A stretch of DNA of 64,000 nt from Nansenia antarctica. Taxonomy: Eukaryota; Chordata; Actinopteri; Argentiniformes; Microstomatidae. The notes under the pieces are model-generated. The model had not been told where the DNA came from. It searched no databases and saw nothing but the letters and a program-made list of their open reading frames with translations. Made by a program: the position numbers and the translations under genes. Below are positions 43,815 through 55,580 of this stretch, in pieces; positions within the stretch are counted from its first letter, which is position 1, and each line of letters opens with the position of its first letter. The DNA lies in NCBI GenBank assembly GCA_963989245.1, contig OZ022339.1, forward strand, positions 93,051,142-93,115,141. Direction: 5' to 3'.

Positions 43815-45720
43815 TTAACAGGAAAATAAATTGAAATATAAGTACATGATAATATAAGTACACTGGTGATATAAAGTGTAGACTGCTCTGTCCCCTTTCT
43901 GCTTGTAGATGACCACAATGTGTGCATCCTTCCAGTCCTGGGGGAGGGTCTCATGTTCCCAGGTGTTGCAGATCAGGAGGTGCAGATGGTGCGTGAGGAG
44001 GTACCCTCCGTGTTTGAAAACCTCTGCTGGGATGCCATCGGGTCCAGGGCTTTTATTGTTCTTTAGACCCACAATGGCTTGACGGGTCTCAGAGAAGTGT
44101 GGTGGGGTGTCCAGGTGCGTGACTGGTGGCATGTCTGGGAGATTATCCAGAATATGCGGGTCAATGGGGTTGGTGTGATTGAGTAGAGACTCAAAGTGGT
44201 TTGCCCACGGGCGAGGATATCATGATGGTCCTTAAAGAGAGTCGAACCGTCGACTGATCGGACTGGAGCAATCGCCCGCTTCCTGGGGCCATACAATGCT
44301 TTGATGGCATCATAAAAACCCTGGGTGTTGTTGCAGTCTGCCAGGCTTTGGATCACCTTTGCCTTCTGTATCCACCAGGCGTCCTCCATGGCCTGGAGGA
44401 CGCGCCGGGTTGCTGTTCTTGCTGCAGCAACGACAGCTTTCAAGGTGGGAGAACCAGGGCAGGACAGGAGAGCTTTGTGGGCTTCATGCTTGGTTTTTAG
44501 CAGGGGCTGTATCTTGGCTGAGTTACAGTCAAACCAGTCCTGGTGACGTTTCCTCGTCTGGCCAAGCGCCTCAGAGGCTGCGCTGTGGATAGCCTGGCAC
44601 AGAGCTGGCCAGTCAGCTGATTCCTCCGGGATCTTGTCGAGGTTTTCAGCAAGGAGCCGTCAAAGGTGATCTTTCGAGGTGGGGGTGTTAAGCGCTGCAG
44701 AATTGAGTTTCTTTTTGAGCGCTGTCCTCGGTCCATGGGGTTGAATACTCATGAGGATTTTGGATCTGACCATGAGGTGATCAGTCCAGCACTCAGCTCC
44801 GCGCATGACCTCATACAATCACATAGTCCAGAAGATGCCAATGTTTAGAGCAGGGGTGCTGCTAGGTGGTTTTTGAACCTGTTCTTCATCTGGAAGATGG
44901 TGTTGGTTATAGACCAGGTGGTGTTCTGCACAGAGGGAGAGGAGCCGAAGCCTGTTGTTATTTATCTTCCCTACTCCATGTCGGCTAATAACTCTGTCCC
45001 ATACCATCTGCTCCGTACTCACTCTGGCATTTAAGTCTCCCATGAGTATGAGCTTGTCCGTAGCCGGGGTTTTCTGTAGTATGGAGTTGAGAGCTCGGTA
45101 GAAATCCTCTTTGATGTTGAACTCGGCGTCTAAAGTTGGTGCATAAGCACTAATGAGAGTGGCGAAGCGTACCTTTGCAAAGGGAATGCGCCATGTCATT
45201 AGGCGTTTGTTGACGCCGATAGGGGACTCTGGGATGCGTTGCAGCAGTTGGGACTTCACAGCAAAGCCTACTCCATGGATGTGGCGAGTGCCTTCAGGGA
45301 TCCCCTTCCAGAAGAAGGTGTACCCTGCACCAACCTCTGTCAGGGAGTCCTCTCCATATAGTCTGGTCTCGCTGAGAGCTGCAATGTCAATGTTATACCT
45401 TGCGAGCTCCAGGGCCCTAACCCTGGGGGGAGGGGCAAGAAGCTTGCACATAGGTAGGGATAAAGGTGAGGGTGTGCCTGTGCAGTCTTCACTTCCACCA
45501 TCTTCACTCCTTCCAGGTAGACATCCAGTGGCATGAGAGAACCCATGACGACCTTCGTCTGGCGGGAGTTGCAGGGGGATGCTGGTGGTCCGGTCTGTAC
45601 CCCCCCGGGTTTACCCACGTGGCCGCCTTCGCAGCTGTTGTGGTCGTTCTCACACCCACCATCTTCCGACTGCTCCACCGTTGAGGTCTTCTGGGATCTT
45701 CTGGAATCACTCTTGGTCTG
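43815..45720 (-). mobile_element. LINE fragment (endonuclease + start of RT), 3' part missing
   Basis: Endonuclease at 45451-44819 (IAALSETRLYGEDS, LILMGDLNARVS), a linker with FYDAIKALYGPRKR (44443-44063) and RT start NNKSPGPDGIPAEVFKHGG (44132-43870). Several frameshifts separate these. The RT ends abruptly near 43870, before its active site, against the KDZ-type gene. Upstream to about 45720 is probable 5' sequence of the element. The clade is not assigned. Confidence 0.75.
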
Positions 45721-46980
45721 GGCCTCTACCCTTCGACCTGTTCGGCTTGGGTGACCCTGACCCTTCAAGATGCACATAGGCCCATACCTAGACATGCACA
45801 TAATGTACTGTACACACATAGCTATGTCCAATCGCACACACACACACACACACCCTCTATTATGTGAACACAATGTAATTGAATACACTCAGACTCACAC
45901 CCACTTACTCTCTAACTCACACATCACACTTTCTCTCTCACACCATTCCTTGTGATTTACGGCCCACTTCATACCCAGTGTACAGGAGGTGGTCATCTCC
46001 AACTCTGACCCTGTACTGCAGCTCAGGGACCAGGCCGCAGCAGTAGGCAGCAAGGCAGCCAGAAACCTCCACTGCAAATGGCCACTGCACTGTCAATCTT
46101 CACTTTGAAGACAGTTTTAACACTTTATGCCTTGAAGGACTGGGGTGCACAACAGAGCCACCTTTATATATAATTGTCATCCCCAGCAATCATAGATGTT
46201 ATAGTGTATGTGCACTGCAGTATCATTCAGAGCAATATGGGTTTGGCTTATCAAAATAATGTAGTATATTTACTGCAATACAGTGGCACTTAGAGTAAAC
46301 ATTCTTAAGTTGCAGATGAATTGAGCGGAAAACAATATGAGCCGATGTCAATCAGATACTGAGAAAGAGGATGTGATTCTATTGAAAACATGTCACTGTG
46401 GGTGCAGTTATGTGCTCGCTCTGTGATAACATACAGAGAGCATAGCTATATATGGAAAGAATCCCAGAATAAAAGCCCAGAACAGTTTGAGATCAGAGCA
46501 AGGTTTTAAAGATTGACACCGAGTCTCTGTATGAATTAGACCTACATATACCCAGAATAGCTGGATTTCTAAAGACAAAATGAATCAATGAAGCAGCTGT
46601 AGAAGCTCCCCTATAATGGCTCTCACCGAGGCCCAGTCATCTTAGATAAAAGCCTCCATAAGGAATCAATACTTCTGAATAGCTTTACCTCCGATGCCCC
46701 AGGCAAGATGTTATACTGGCAGCCTTATTGAACTAGTACCATGCGTGACAATGGTTCCATTTAGATTCGCCCTATTCAATCAAACCTTATGTCCTGATAT
46801 GGGTAGAGATATTACAATATTTGTATTGCACTGTAAGAATCATATATATTAATGAATCATGTTATAAAAATAGACTCTACTGGATGTGTCACAGAGCAGA
46901 TGAAGAATGTTTTTTTCCGTTGTTTATCCAGAACCTTCAAGTCATTGGTTCAGATTGAAAGAGGAATTTATTCATATAAG
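45720..46980. other. Intergenic, nothing recognised
   Basis: AT-rich with a short (CA)n at 45836-45853. No open frame with recognisable content. Confidence 0.4.
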
Positions 46981-48179
46981 TATCTAAGCATGAGCGTGGT
47001 GCGGCCTTCACTACTCACCACTGTGACCTCTACAAACTGTTGGGCTCCTCCCTTCATACCAGGCGGTTTCTTCACTGGCTTGAATTAATTTATAAGACAA
47101 TCCTGGGAAAAACACCTCTCTACCTCTCATCACTCCTGCACTTCTCTCACAATGGTTACCACTCAAGGTCTAGGGATGAATTGATTCTCTCTCTTCAAAC
47201 AAGAAAATAAATCTTGGTGTAATTCTAGACTCCGATCTAAACTTCAACAGCCACATAAACTCGATAACTAAATCTGCCTACTATCACCTGAAAAACATAA
47301 CAAGAATGAAAGGTTTCATGTCCAAGCAATACCTTGAAAAACTCATCCATGCATTTGTTTTCGAGTAGACTTGATTATTGTAATGCTCTACTAACAGGCC
47401 TATCTAAAGGAGATATTCATAAATTGCAGCTCATCCAAAATGCCGCTGCTAGGGTCCTAACAAAAACAAAGACATTTGAACACATTACACCAATCCTGAG
47501 ATCCCTGCACTGGCTACCAGTCTCTCAGAGAATTGAATTCAAAATCCTCCTAATTACATACAAATCACAAAATGGTCTTGGACAAAAATACATATCAGAC
47601 CTCCTCCCACCCTATATTCCCGCAAGGTCCCTAAGGTCAGCTGAGACAAATCAGCTAATAATTCTGGGTTTCCGTTAACCGGCAATTACCGGTCTTTGTC
47701 CGGTAAAATTTGGTGAAGTCCGACAAATGGAAAAGTCGTCGGACATATTGTCCGGTGAAAATAATTCCCTTTGAATACAATTCGCTAAAGCTGGCTGGGT
47801 GCGTTCGTAAACACGCTCTGGAAATCCGATCAGCACTCGCGGAACGCCTCTCGTCCAATCGAACGACTCGGTCGCTCTGTGACATCGAAGCCAGCGTGCG
47901 CTCCAGCGCTCTCAGAGCGTGTTTACGAACGCACCCCTAGAAGTTTCCAGCCAGCTAGCTGAAGCTGCTACACACACCAGAGCCATGGCGACCGAACGGC
48001 AAGTTAAACAACATACTATAAAAGTGACATTGTTTTACTCATTACTCATACGTTTGTTGTCATTCGGCGGTGCTAATAGTCGCTTTCTTTTTTAATTTAT
48101 TTAATTTATTTTATTTTAGCAGTTTCCCCGAAAGTTAAGTGTTTGTTTTTATATCACTATTTGCACTTCTGGTTAGATG

Positions 48180-48270
48180 CTAAACTGCATTTTGTTGTCT
48201 GGTACTTGTACTCTGCAATGACAATAAAGTTGAATCTCACCTAATCTAATCTAATCTAAAATAATCTAAA
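48180..48270 (+). repeat. LINE/SINE tail with (ATCTA)n
   Basis: gcaatgacaataaagttgaa followed by repeated tctaa, a common fish retroelement 3' end, just left of the N gap. Confidence 0.5.
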
Positions 48271-48290
48271 ATAATCCCATCACTATTACT

Positions 48291-48490
48291 NNNNNNNNNN
48301 NNNNNNNNNNNNNNNNNNNNNNNNNNNNNNNNNNNNNNNNNNNNNNNNNNNNNNNNNNNNNNNNNNNNNNNNNNNNNNNNNNNNNNNNNNNNNNNNNNNN
48401 NNNNNNNNNNNNNNNNNNNNNNNNNNNNNNNNNNNNNNNNNNNNNNNNNNNNNNNNNNNNNNNNNNNNNNNNNNNNNNNNNNNNNNNNNN
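48291..48490. other. Assembly gap, 200 N
   Basis: Exactly 200 N, a conventional gap size, so the true length is unknown. Confidence 1.
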
Positions 48491-48700
48491 CCCTATTTTC
48501 ATCAGTGTTTCAATCCTTGAATCTGTGATGGAAATCAAGCAAAGCCACTTCAAGTCTGACTTCCATGGTACCTGGGAACGCGTTGTCGGAGAGAAACGCC
48601 CTCTGTACAAAGGACCTACTGACCAAAATCCCTGTTCCCCGTAGCCTACATGCTTGCACTGTTACTGTTCAATAAAATGTTATACATCTAGACATTGTGG
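48491..48700 (+). pseudogene. Possible captured terminal exon with poly(A) signal
   Basis: Right after the gap an open frame runs to TAG at 48641-48643 (SDFHGTWERVVGEKRPLYKG in the middle). An AATAAA follows near 48671. It does not resemble hAT protein. It could be a host terminal exon picked up by the transposon, or chance. Confidence 0.35.
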
Positions 48701-49929
48701 TATTTCTTTATATACGTATCCCAGACTGCCTATCAATTGTTTCTCAATAAACAGTTATGTTCTTCCCATTGTCATACATCCGAGCTAAACGAAATGCCTT
48801 CCCAACCAGCGAGACTTATAGAAATGACGTTGTTTTATTGATTTAAAAAAAAAAAGGGTAAAACTGTAAAGAGAAAATAGAAAACTCACATTAATCCCAA
48901 ACAATTTAACAAACTTCAGTTAACGTAATGTGGAGTCCGTTCATTGATCGATGCTGTCTGTTCAGTTCCCAGTGAGGCGCCCGTTCAGCGCTGGACCCGT
49001 TCAGCGCTGGATTTGACGCATGGCATAGCGCGCATGCGTCAAATCATGTTATATTATTATATATTATATAGCTCGCATCTAATCGTATCGGATGAGAAAT
49101 AGACATTAAATGGCATATATAGGCCGCTACACAACAGTAATCACCGCGACAAACAGCTATATTAGATTTGGAGAAGGAAAAAAATATGATTTAGAATTTA
49201 TTTTTTTTTATTATATTTTAATATGATGACCGGAATATATCACGTTTGTCCGGTAAATCGAATTCTTCCCGGACACGATGTCCGACGGCAAATTTTTCTA
49301 ACGGAAACCCTGTAATAATTCCAAGAGTAAAAACAAAACACGGTGCAGCATGCTCCTGGAGCAAACTCCCCGAAGAAATCAAACAGGCCCCAACCCTTAA
49401 AATATTTAAATCTAAGCTAAAAACCTTCATGTTTTGCGGCAGTTATGATTAAACACAAACACTTCAATCAATGTCTTTTTTTCCATTAACTATTGTCTTA
49501 TTTAACGTTTTATCTATTTACTTCTTACGGTATATTTGCTTTTATTCATTGTCATTTTTATTTTCTTACTATGCTCCTCTTGCTGTATTTTTAAATAATG
49601 TATGTAAAGCACTTTTAATTGCCCCTGTTGTATGAAATGTGCTATACAAATAAACTAGCCTTCCCTTGCCTAGGGATCTCATCAGGCTCACTGTCCCAAA
49701 AGCCCGCACTGTTTTCGGGTGCAACCCCTTCCGTTTTGCTGCAGCAAACGATTGGACCACTTTACAAAACACACTCAAACTCACATCACTTACTATCTTC
49801 AAACAGAAACTTCAACAGATTATAGTTGACAGTTGTACCTGGTGATTGCTTTCTCCACTGCCAACTGGCCCGTACCGGGCCATAGTACCCGTACTTATTT
49901 TAGCTACCCTTCCTGACTCGGAGTGAAAG

Positions 49930-51750
49930 GTACTATCTCAGGTCCAGTCTTAAACTGGTTCAGGACTTACCTGGCTGACCGAGACTACTTTATAGCCCTT
50001 GGTGACCATAAGTCAAAAAATTATAGCACAACCTGTGGAGTTCCCCAGGGGGCCATTTTAGGACCGTTGCTTTTTAGCCTATACATGCTACCCCTCAGTT
50101 CTGTTATCAAGAGGCATAGCGTTAACTACCACAGCTATGCTGACGACACTCAGCTTTATATCTCAGTAACTCCCAACGACTACAAGATGATCGACCACCT
50201 GATAGATTGTATTGCCGATATTAATATGTGGATGACACAAAACTTTCTCCAACTCAATCAAGAAAAAACAGAGGTATTGATCATTGGCGAGAAAACTGGG
50301 AGAGAGAAATTATCTGCACACTTGAAAACACTAGCTCTTAACACTAAGTGTCAGGCTAGGAATCTTGGTGTCATAATTGACCCAGATCTAAATTTTGAAA
50401 CTCATATTAATAATACTATTAAAACATCCTTCTACCATCTAAGAAACATCACTAAGGTACAATCATTTCTCTCCCAGGCAGACACTGAAAAACTAATGCA
50501 TGCGTTTGTTACTAGTAGGCTAGATTACTGTAATGCTCTCCTGACAGGTCTCCCTAAAAAAATGATTAATAGACTACAAATGGTTCAGAATGCTGCTGCT
50601 CGTATCCTTACTAGGACCAAACGGAGAGCGCACATCACACCTGTCTTGAGATCACTACACTGGCTCCGTGTCAGTTATAGAATAGACTTTAAGATCCTTT
50701 TACTAGTCTATAAATCACTCCACTGCGATGCACCCAATTACATGGTGGACATGCTCATAAGATACACACCAGCTAGACCCCTAAGGTCTAGTGGCACGGA
50801 ACTTTTAATAGTGCCAGAGGCTAGGACAAAGAGATTTGGAGGATCAGCTTTTAGCATATATGCTCCTAGATTGTGGAACACCCTACCTGAGGGCCTGAGG
50901 TTGTCTAAAACTCAGGACATTTTTAAACGTGACCTCAAAACCTACTTATTCAATGTCGCCTTTTGATACTAAGGGAGACATTGGACATTATAGAACTAGG
51001 ATCACTAGGCCATTACACCATACTCGTGTTTTGAGATTTGTGTTGACAGGAAAACGCTGATGAGGCACTGTCAGCTCCCAGTAGCACCTAGAGCAGTATT
51101 GGAACCGGTACAAGGGTGTACCAGGACCACCATCAGGTTGTATTGCTGTCATCTTTATTGTCTTTATTGTGTTGTTGCATCATAACTGTGCTTAAGATTC
51201 TCTTTTGGCAGGACCTGTGACCATGCTGGATGCAGAACGATGCAGATATAACACTACATTTATGGACAGTGTGTACGCCGATAATATGCAAGGAACTTTT
51301 CCTGGATACATGGTGTACAGGTTTTTTGCCCTTGCTTGCTTGCTTTGTGCCGGTGGTCCTTGGCCTCCCCTTGGGGCCCCCCGGCTGCCCCTGTGTGCCT
51401 GGTCTGTTCCGCCGCCGGGGCACCTGCTTGGCCGTCCTTGTGCAGGGCCTCTTTGGTCTGTGCTTGCTTGGCTGGGCCGGGTGTGCTGGTGGTGGGGCGG
51501 CGGGGGCTCCCCGGGGGGGGGTGTGGGGGCCCACCGCTGGGTACTGGTAGGCAAACTGGCTAGTAGTCGCTCTGTGTAGAGGGCTGCAAGGGAATTTTGT
51601 CCTGGCTATATAGTGTACAGGTTTTTACTTTTGCCTGCTCGCGGCTCTGTCAGTATTGACTGATTGACTGAAAATGTTCATTGTGTGAAGCGCATTGAGT
51701 TGCATCTTGTAAGAAATGCGCTATACAAATAAAAATGTGATTTGATTTGA
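49930..51750 (+). mobile_element. 5'-truncated L2-type LINE, same subfamily as 20917-25850
   Basis: It begins in the RT (SGPVLNWFRTYLADRDYF) and keeps an open frame to the ORF2 stop at 50966. Then comes a G-rich 3' UTR and the tail gctatacaaataaaaatg with tttga repeats. It is closely similar to the minus-strand copy and inverted relative to it. Confidence 0.92.
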
Positions 51751-51949
51751 TCCGCGCTACGATGTGACGCTGCAGACCGTCGATTGGTTTGATTGATAAG
51801 TGACACGTCATACCTTGTTTACAATGGTCCGAGAGCCTTGAGACTGAAAGCTCGCAATAAACATAGTTTTTGCACTGATTTGAGTATGCAAATGCTGCTT
51901 TTTTGCACTCTATTTGATACTCTTCAGCTGCAGCACCCCAGCTAAATCT

Positions 51950-52067
51950 GATTGAGAGATTGAGATTGAGATTGAGATTGAGATAACGTTTATTGCCACT
52001 ATGCATTACACATATAGGAATTTGCTTCGTCACCACAGCAAGTGCGTTTATACTTTTTTCACATGAT
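51950..52067 (-). repeat. Short Rex1-like LINE tail, (GAGATT)n
   Basis: ataacgtttattgccactat after repeated gagatt, the same 3' end as the element at 52309 but truncated to about 110 bp. Between 51751 and 51950, and between 52067 and 52309, no gene was seen. Confidence 0.7.
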
Positions 52068-52308
52068 CACGGATGTGTTAGGATATATCTTTCTTTCAAA
52101 GGTTTTATTGTTCATTCTTCTAGCACCAGTTAGTTAGATATCTTATCAGTTTTCCTACCCTAAGGCACGTTATCAGTTTGGTACCCTACACAAGACCAAT
52201 TATAAGGTATTAGGGAGTTACTGTCTGTCTGGGACTGTTCTGTTTGGCCTTCAAGCCAGGTGCAGCAGAATACTCCTTTCTCAGCTCTCACGTCAAACAC
52301 AAGACAAG

Positions 52309-55300
52309 ATTCAGATTCAGATTCAGATAACGTTTATTGCCACTATGCATTACACATATAGGAATTTGCTTCGTCACCACAGCAAGTGCGTTAATACTTT
52401 TTTCACATGTCAAAAAACAGGACAACACAACAACAACAACAACACAGGACAGACAACAGTGCATTGGATAGTGTGGTATAAAGTATAAAGTGCAGTGCAG
52501 AGTTTTTACAGTGAGTCCAGTTCAGTCCTGGGCAGACTTGGGGGCGGGGGGGAAGCCAGAGTCATTTATCAGCCTGGCGGCTGAGGGGTAGAAGCTGAGC
52601 CTGTGGCGGGCCTTCAGTGCCTTAGGCAGCCGCAACCTTCTTCCAGAGGGAAGCAGGGTGAGGAGGCCGTGGCCGGGGTGGAAGGGGTCTGCCATGATCT
52701 TCCTTGCCCTCCTCAGAGCCCTGGTGTCATGCAGGGAGTTGAGGGAGGGCAAGGGACAGCCGATCACCCTCTCTGCTGAACGTAGCACCCGCTGCGCCTT
52801 GTCCTTGGTCGTTGCAGCAGGGAACCAGGTGATGATGGAGTGGGTGAGGATGGACTCTATGATGGCCGTGTAGAACTGGACCATCATGGACCTCGGCAGC
52901 CTGAGTTTCCTCAGCTGCCGGAGGAAGAACATCCTCTTCTGGGCTTTCTTTGTGAGGGCCTCGGTGTTCTGCTCCCACTTTAGGTCCCGGGAGATGGTCA
53001 TGCCTAGAAAGCGGCATGACTCCACGGAGGCCACCGGGGTACCTACCAGCGTGATGGGAGGGGGCAGGGCTGCTTTCCTTCGAAAGTCCACCACCATCTC
53101 CACTGTTTTCAGAGCATTTAGCTCCAGATTGTTTAAACTGCACCAGCTCTGCAGCCCCTCGATCTCACCCCTGTAGGCAGATTCGTCCCCCCCGGAGATG
53201 AGGCCCACCAGGGTGGTGTCGTCTGCAAACTTCAGGAGCTTGACGGAGGGGTGGCGGGAGACACAGCTGTTGGTGTAAAGGGAGAATAGTGCTGGAGACA
53301 GGACGCAGCCCTGCGGGGAGCCCGTGCTGGTGGACCTGGAGCTGGAAATGCTCTTCCCCAGCTTCACCCGCTGAGACCTGTCAGTCAGGAAGTCCGTGAT
53401 CCACCTGCAGGTGGAGACCGGCACCTGCAGCAGGGATAGCTGGTGCTCCAGGATGTGTGGGAGGATCGTGTTGAAGGCCGAGCTGAAGTCCACGAACAGG
53501 ATCCTGGCGTAGTTGCCTGCAGTGTCTAGGTGTTCTAGTACGTAGTGCAGAGCCATGTTCACGGCGTCCTCCGTGGATCTATTGGCTCTGTACGCGAACT
53601 GCAGGGGGTCCAGCACAGGATCCGTGATGAGCTTCAGGTAGGCCAGGACAAGGCGCTCCAGGACCTTCATGACGACAGAGGTCAGAGCGACGGGTCTGTA
53701 GTCGTTGAGGCCTGTGACCTTGGCCTTCTTGGGGACGGGGATGATAGTTGATGCCTTGAAGCACGCTGGGACGTGACACAGCTCCAGCGAGGCGTTGAAG
53801 ATGTGGGTAAACACCGGGGCCAGCTGGTCGGCGCAGTGCTTCAGGACAGAGGGAGAGACGGAATCCGGACCAGCTGCCTTCCGGGGATTCTGCCTCTTAA
53901 ACAGTCTGTTTACCTCTCGCACTGTGACAGAGAGAGGGGGTGGGGAAAGGGGGGTGGGGGTGGGCGGGGCGGGTGAGGAGGGGGGAGGGAGGGGGGGGGT
54001 AGCAGGAGGGACATTGGCCCCCCTGGGGGACGGGGGTGGTGGTTGTAGCCGGGGGGTGTGGAGGGAGAGGGCGGGGGTGGGCGGGAACCTCTCTTTCTCA
54101 AACCTACAATAGAACTCGTTCAGCTCGTTAGCGAGAGGGAGGTTGTCGGACATCAGCGGGGACCTGGGTTTGTAGTTGGTGATGGTCTTTAGGCCTTTCC
54201 AGACGGAGGCGGAATCCCCCTCAGAGAGCTGTTGCTGCAGCTTCTCCGAAAAGCGATGCTTCGCCTCCTTCACCGCTTTGGCGAACCTGTACTTGGCCTG
54301 CTTGACCCGGTCCACGTCCCCACTGCGCCTAGCCACCTCCTTCTCTGACCTCAGACGCCTGAGTTGGGATGAAAACCAGGGCTTGTCGTTGTTGAAGGAC
54401 TTCCTGGAGCGGAGGGGGACACACACCTCCTCGCCAAAGCTGATAAATGATGTAACAGTGTCTGTGTATACATCCAGATTGTTACCAGCCTCTGGCCCCG
54501 CCCACTCCACCAAGTCCTGGTCACAGCCTGCACTCTCCAACCAGGCGCAGAGTCGCTCACATGCCTCACTAGACCACACCCTGAATCGCCGTACAACAGG
54601 TTTAGAGAGTTTTAACCTCTGCCTGTAGCGAGGGATCAGGTGTATGAGGATGTGGTCACTGTAGCCCAGTGCAGCACGGGGGACAGAATGGTAGGCTTGA
54701 CGAGCTGTACAGTAGCAATGGTCCAGAGTGTTCACCCCCCTGGTGGGACACGTGACTTGCTGCCTGTATTTGGGGAGCGCCCGGCTAAGATTAGCCTGGT
54801 TAAAATCCCCCAAAACAACAACAAAACTGTCCGGGTAACTACGTTCCACACTCATCAATTGCTCTGCCAGTGTGTCTACTGCTGCGGTGGCGTCAGCATC
54901 AGGTGGAATGTAGACACACGCGAGAATGAATGAGCTGAACTCACGGGGGGAATAGAATGGACGGCAGAGGATGAATAGGGATTCTATAGCCGTGGAACAG
55001 TGTTTGTGGAGCACTGTCACCTCGGAACTCCAGCACGTTTACAAAGAACATTAACCCCCCTCCCCTAGACTTGCTCACCGCCTCGAAGTCTCTATCAGCC
55101 CGGAACGCGGAAAATCCCTCTAGCTCCACCGCCTCGTCAGGGACAGATGAAGATAGGTGCGTCTCCGTGAACGCGAAGACAGCCGAGGAGTGGAAGTCGC
55201 TGTTCCTTGCAACGAGACACCGGAGTTCATCCATTTTATTGCAGAGGGAGTTCACGTTGCTCAGGAATATGCCCGGGAGTGGTGGTCGCATCGCGTCCCT

Positions 55301-55580
55301 CTCCGCCGAAGGCGAACCAAACAGCCAGCTCTCCGACCTCGCTGCCTTCTGATCCACCTCACAGCTCTGGCAAAAAACGCGGTCCCCCTCACAAGCATAT
55401 CCAGAATGTCCGTGGAACGGGTGAGTAGTTTGGGGAAGATGTCCGGTGGGGTTAAACCCCTCATGTGCAGTAGAACGTCGTTTGTGTACGACGTTAGGCA
55501 GGACACAGAGACACAGAACAGACAGAACACAACAAACTGTAGCGACATAGCAGCCATTCTCTGCCGGCCAGTGCGAAATG
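52309..55580 (-). mobile_element. Rex1/Babar-like LINE, nearly full length
   Basis: The 3' end is (ATTCAG)n at 52309. The coding part runs from 55557 to 52522 and the 5' end is near 55580. The family name rests on remembered fish protein motifs (FADDTTLVGLI with GRRAG and PGIFLSNV), so it is provisional. Confidence 0.8.
52522..55557 (-). pseudogene. Rex1-like ORF: endonuclease + reverse transcriptase, two frameshifts
   Basis: N-terminus from ATG 55557 (MAAMSLQFVVFC), an Arg-rich linker, an endonuclease (LPGIFLSNVNSL, VVLGDFNQANL, YSDHILIHL), a Pro-rich insert near 54000, then the RT (NPRKAAGPDSVSPSVLK, GSPQGCVLSPALFSLY, FADDTTLVG) and a C-terminus ending LINDSGFPP. One frameshift lies near 55285 and one near 54990-55010. 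From 55020 to the stop (832 codons) the frame is open. Otherwise well preserved, so a fairly recent copy. Confidence 0.88.

Larger units (their letters stand above)
47664..49312 (+). mobile_element. Non-autonomous hAT element with assembly gap
   Basis: Ends CTGGGTTTCCGTTAA and, reversed, CAGGGTTTCCGTTAG. Exact 8-bp TSD TAATAATT (47656-47663 and 49313-49320). It splits an L2-like LINE. Inside are a short ATG exon (47984, MATERQVKQHTIK) that may be the remains of a transposase start, a nested inverted repeat (47797-47936), a gap of 200 N and a possible captured exon. Confidence 0.9.
46985..49830 (+). mobile_element. Nested LINE C-terminal fragments
   Basis: The outer piece at 46985-47205 (LIYKTILGKTPLYLSSLL) looks like the same LINE type as 49670-49830 (VPKARTVFGCNPFRFAAANDW). 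Between them lies an L2-like fragment, 47206-47663 continued at 49313-49660 (SRLDYCNALLTGL, RSLHWLPVSQRIEF), ending in a tail gctatacaaataaac. That one is in turn split by the hAT 47664-49312. The outer-LINE assignment is tentative. Confidence 0.6.
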
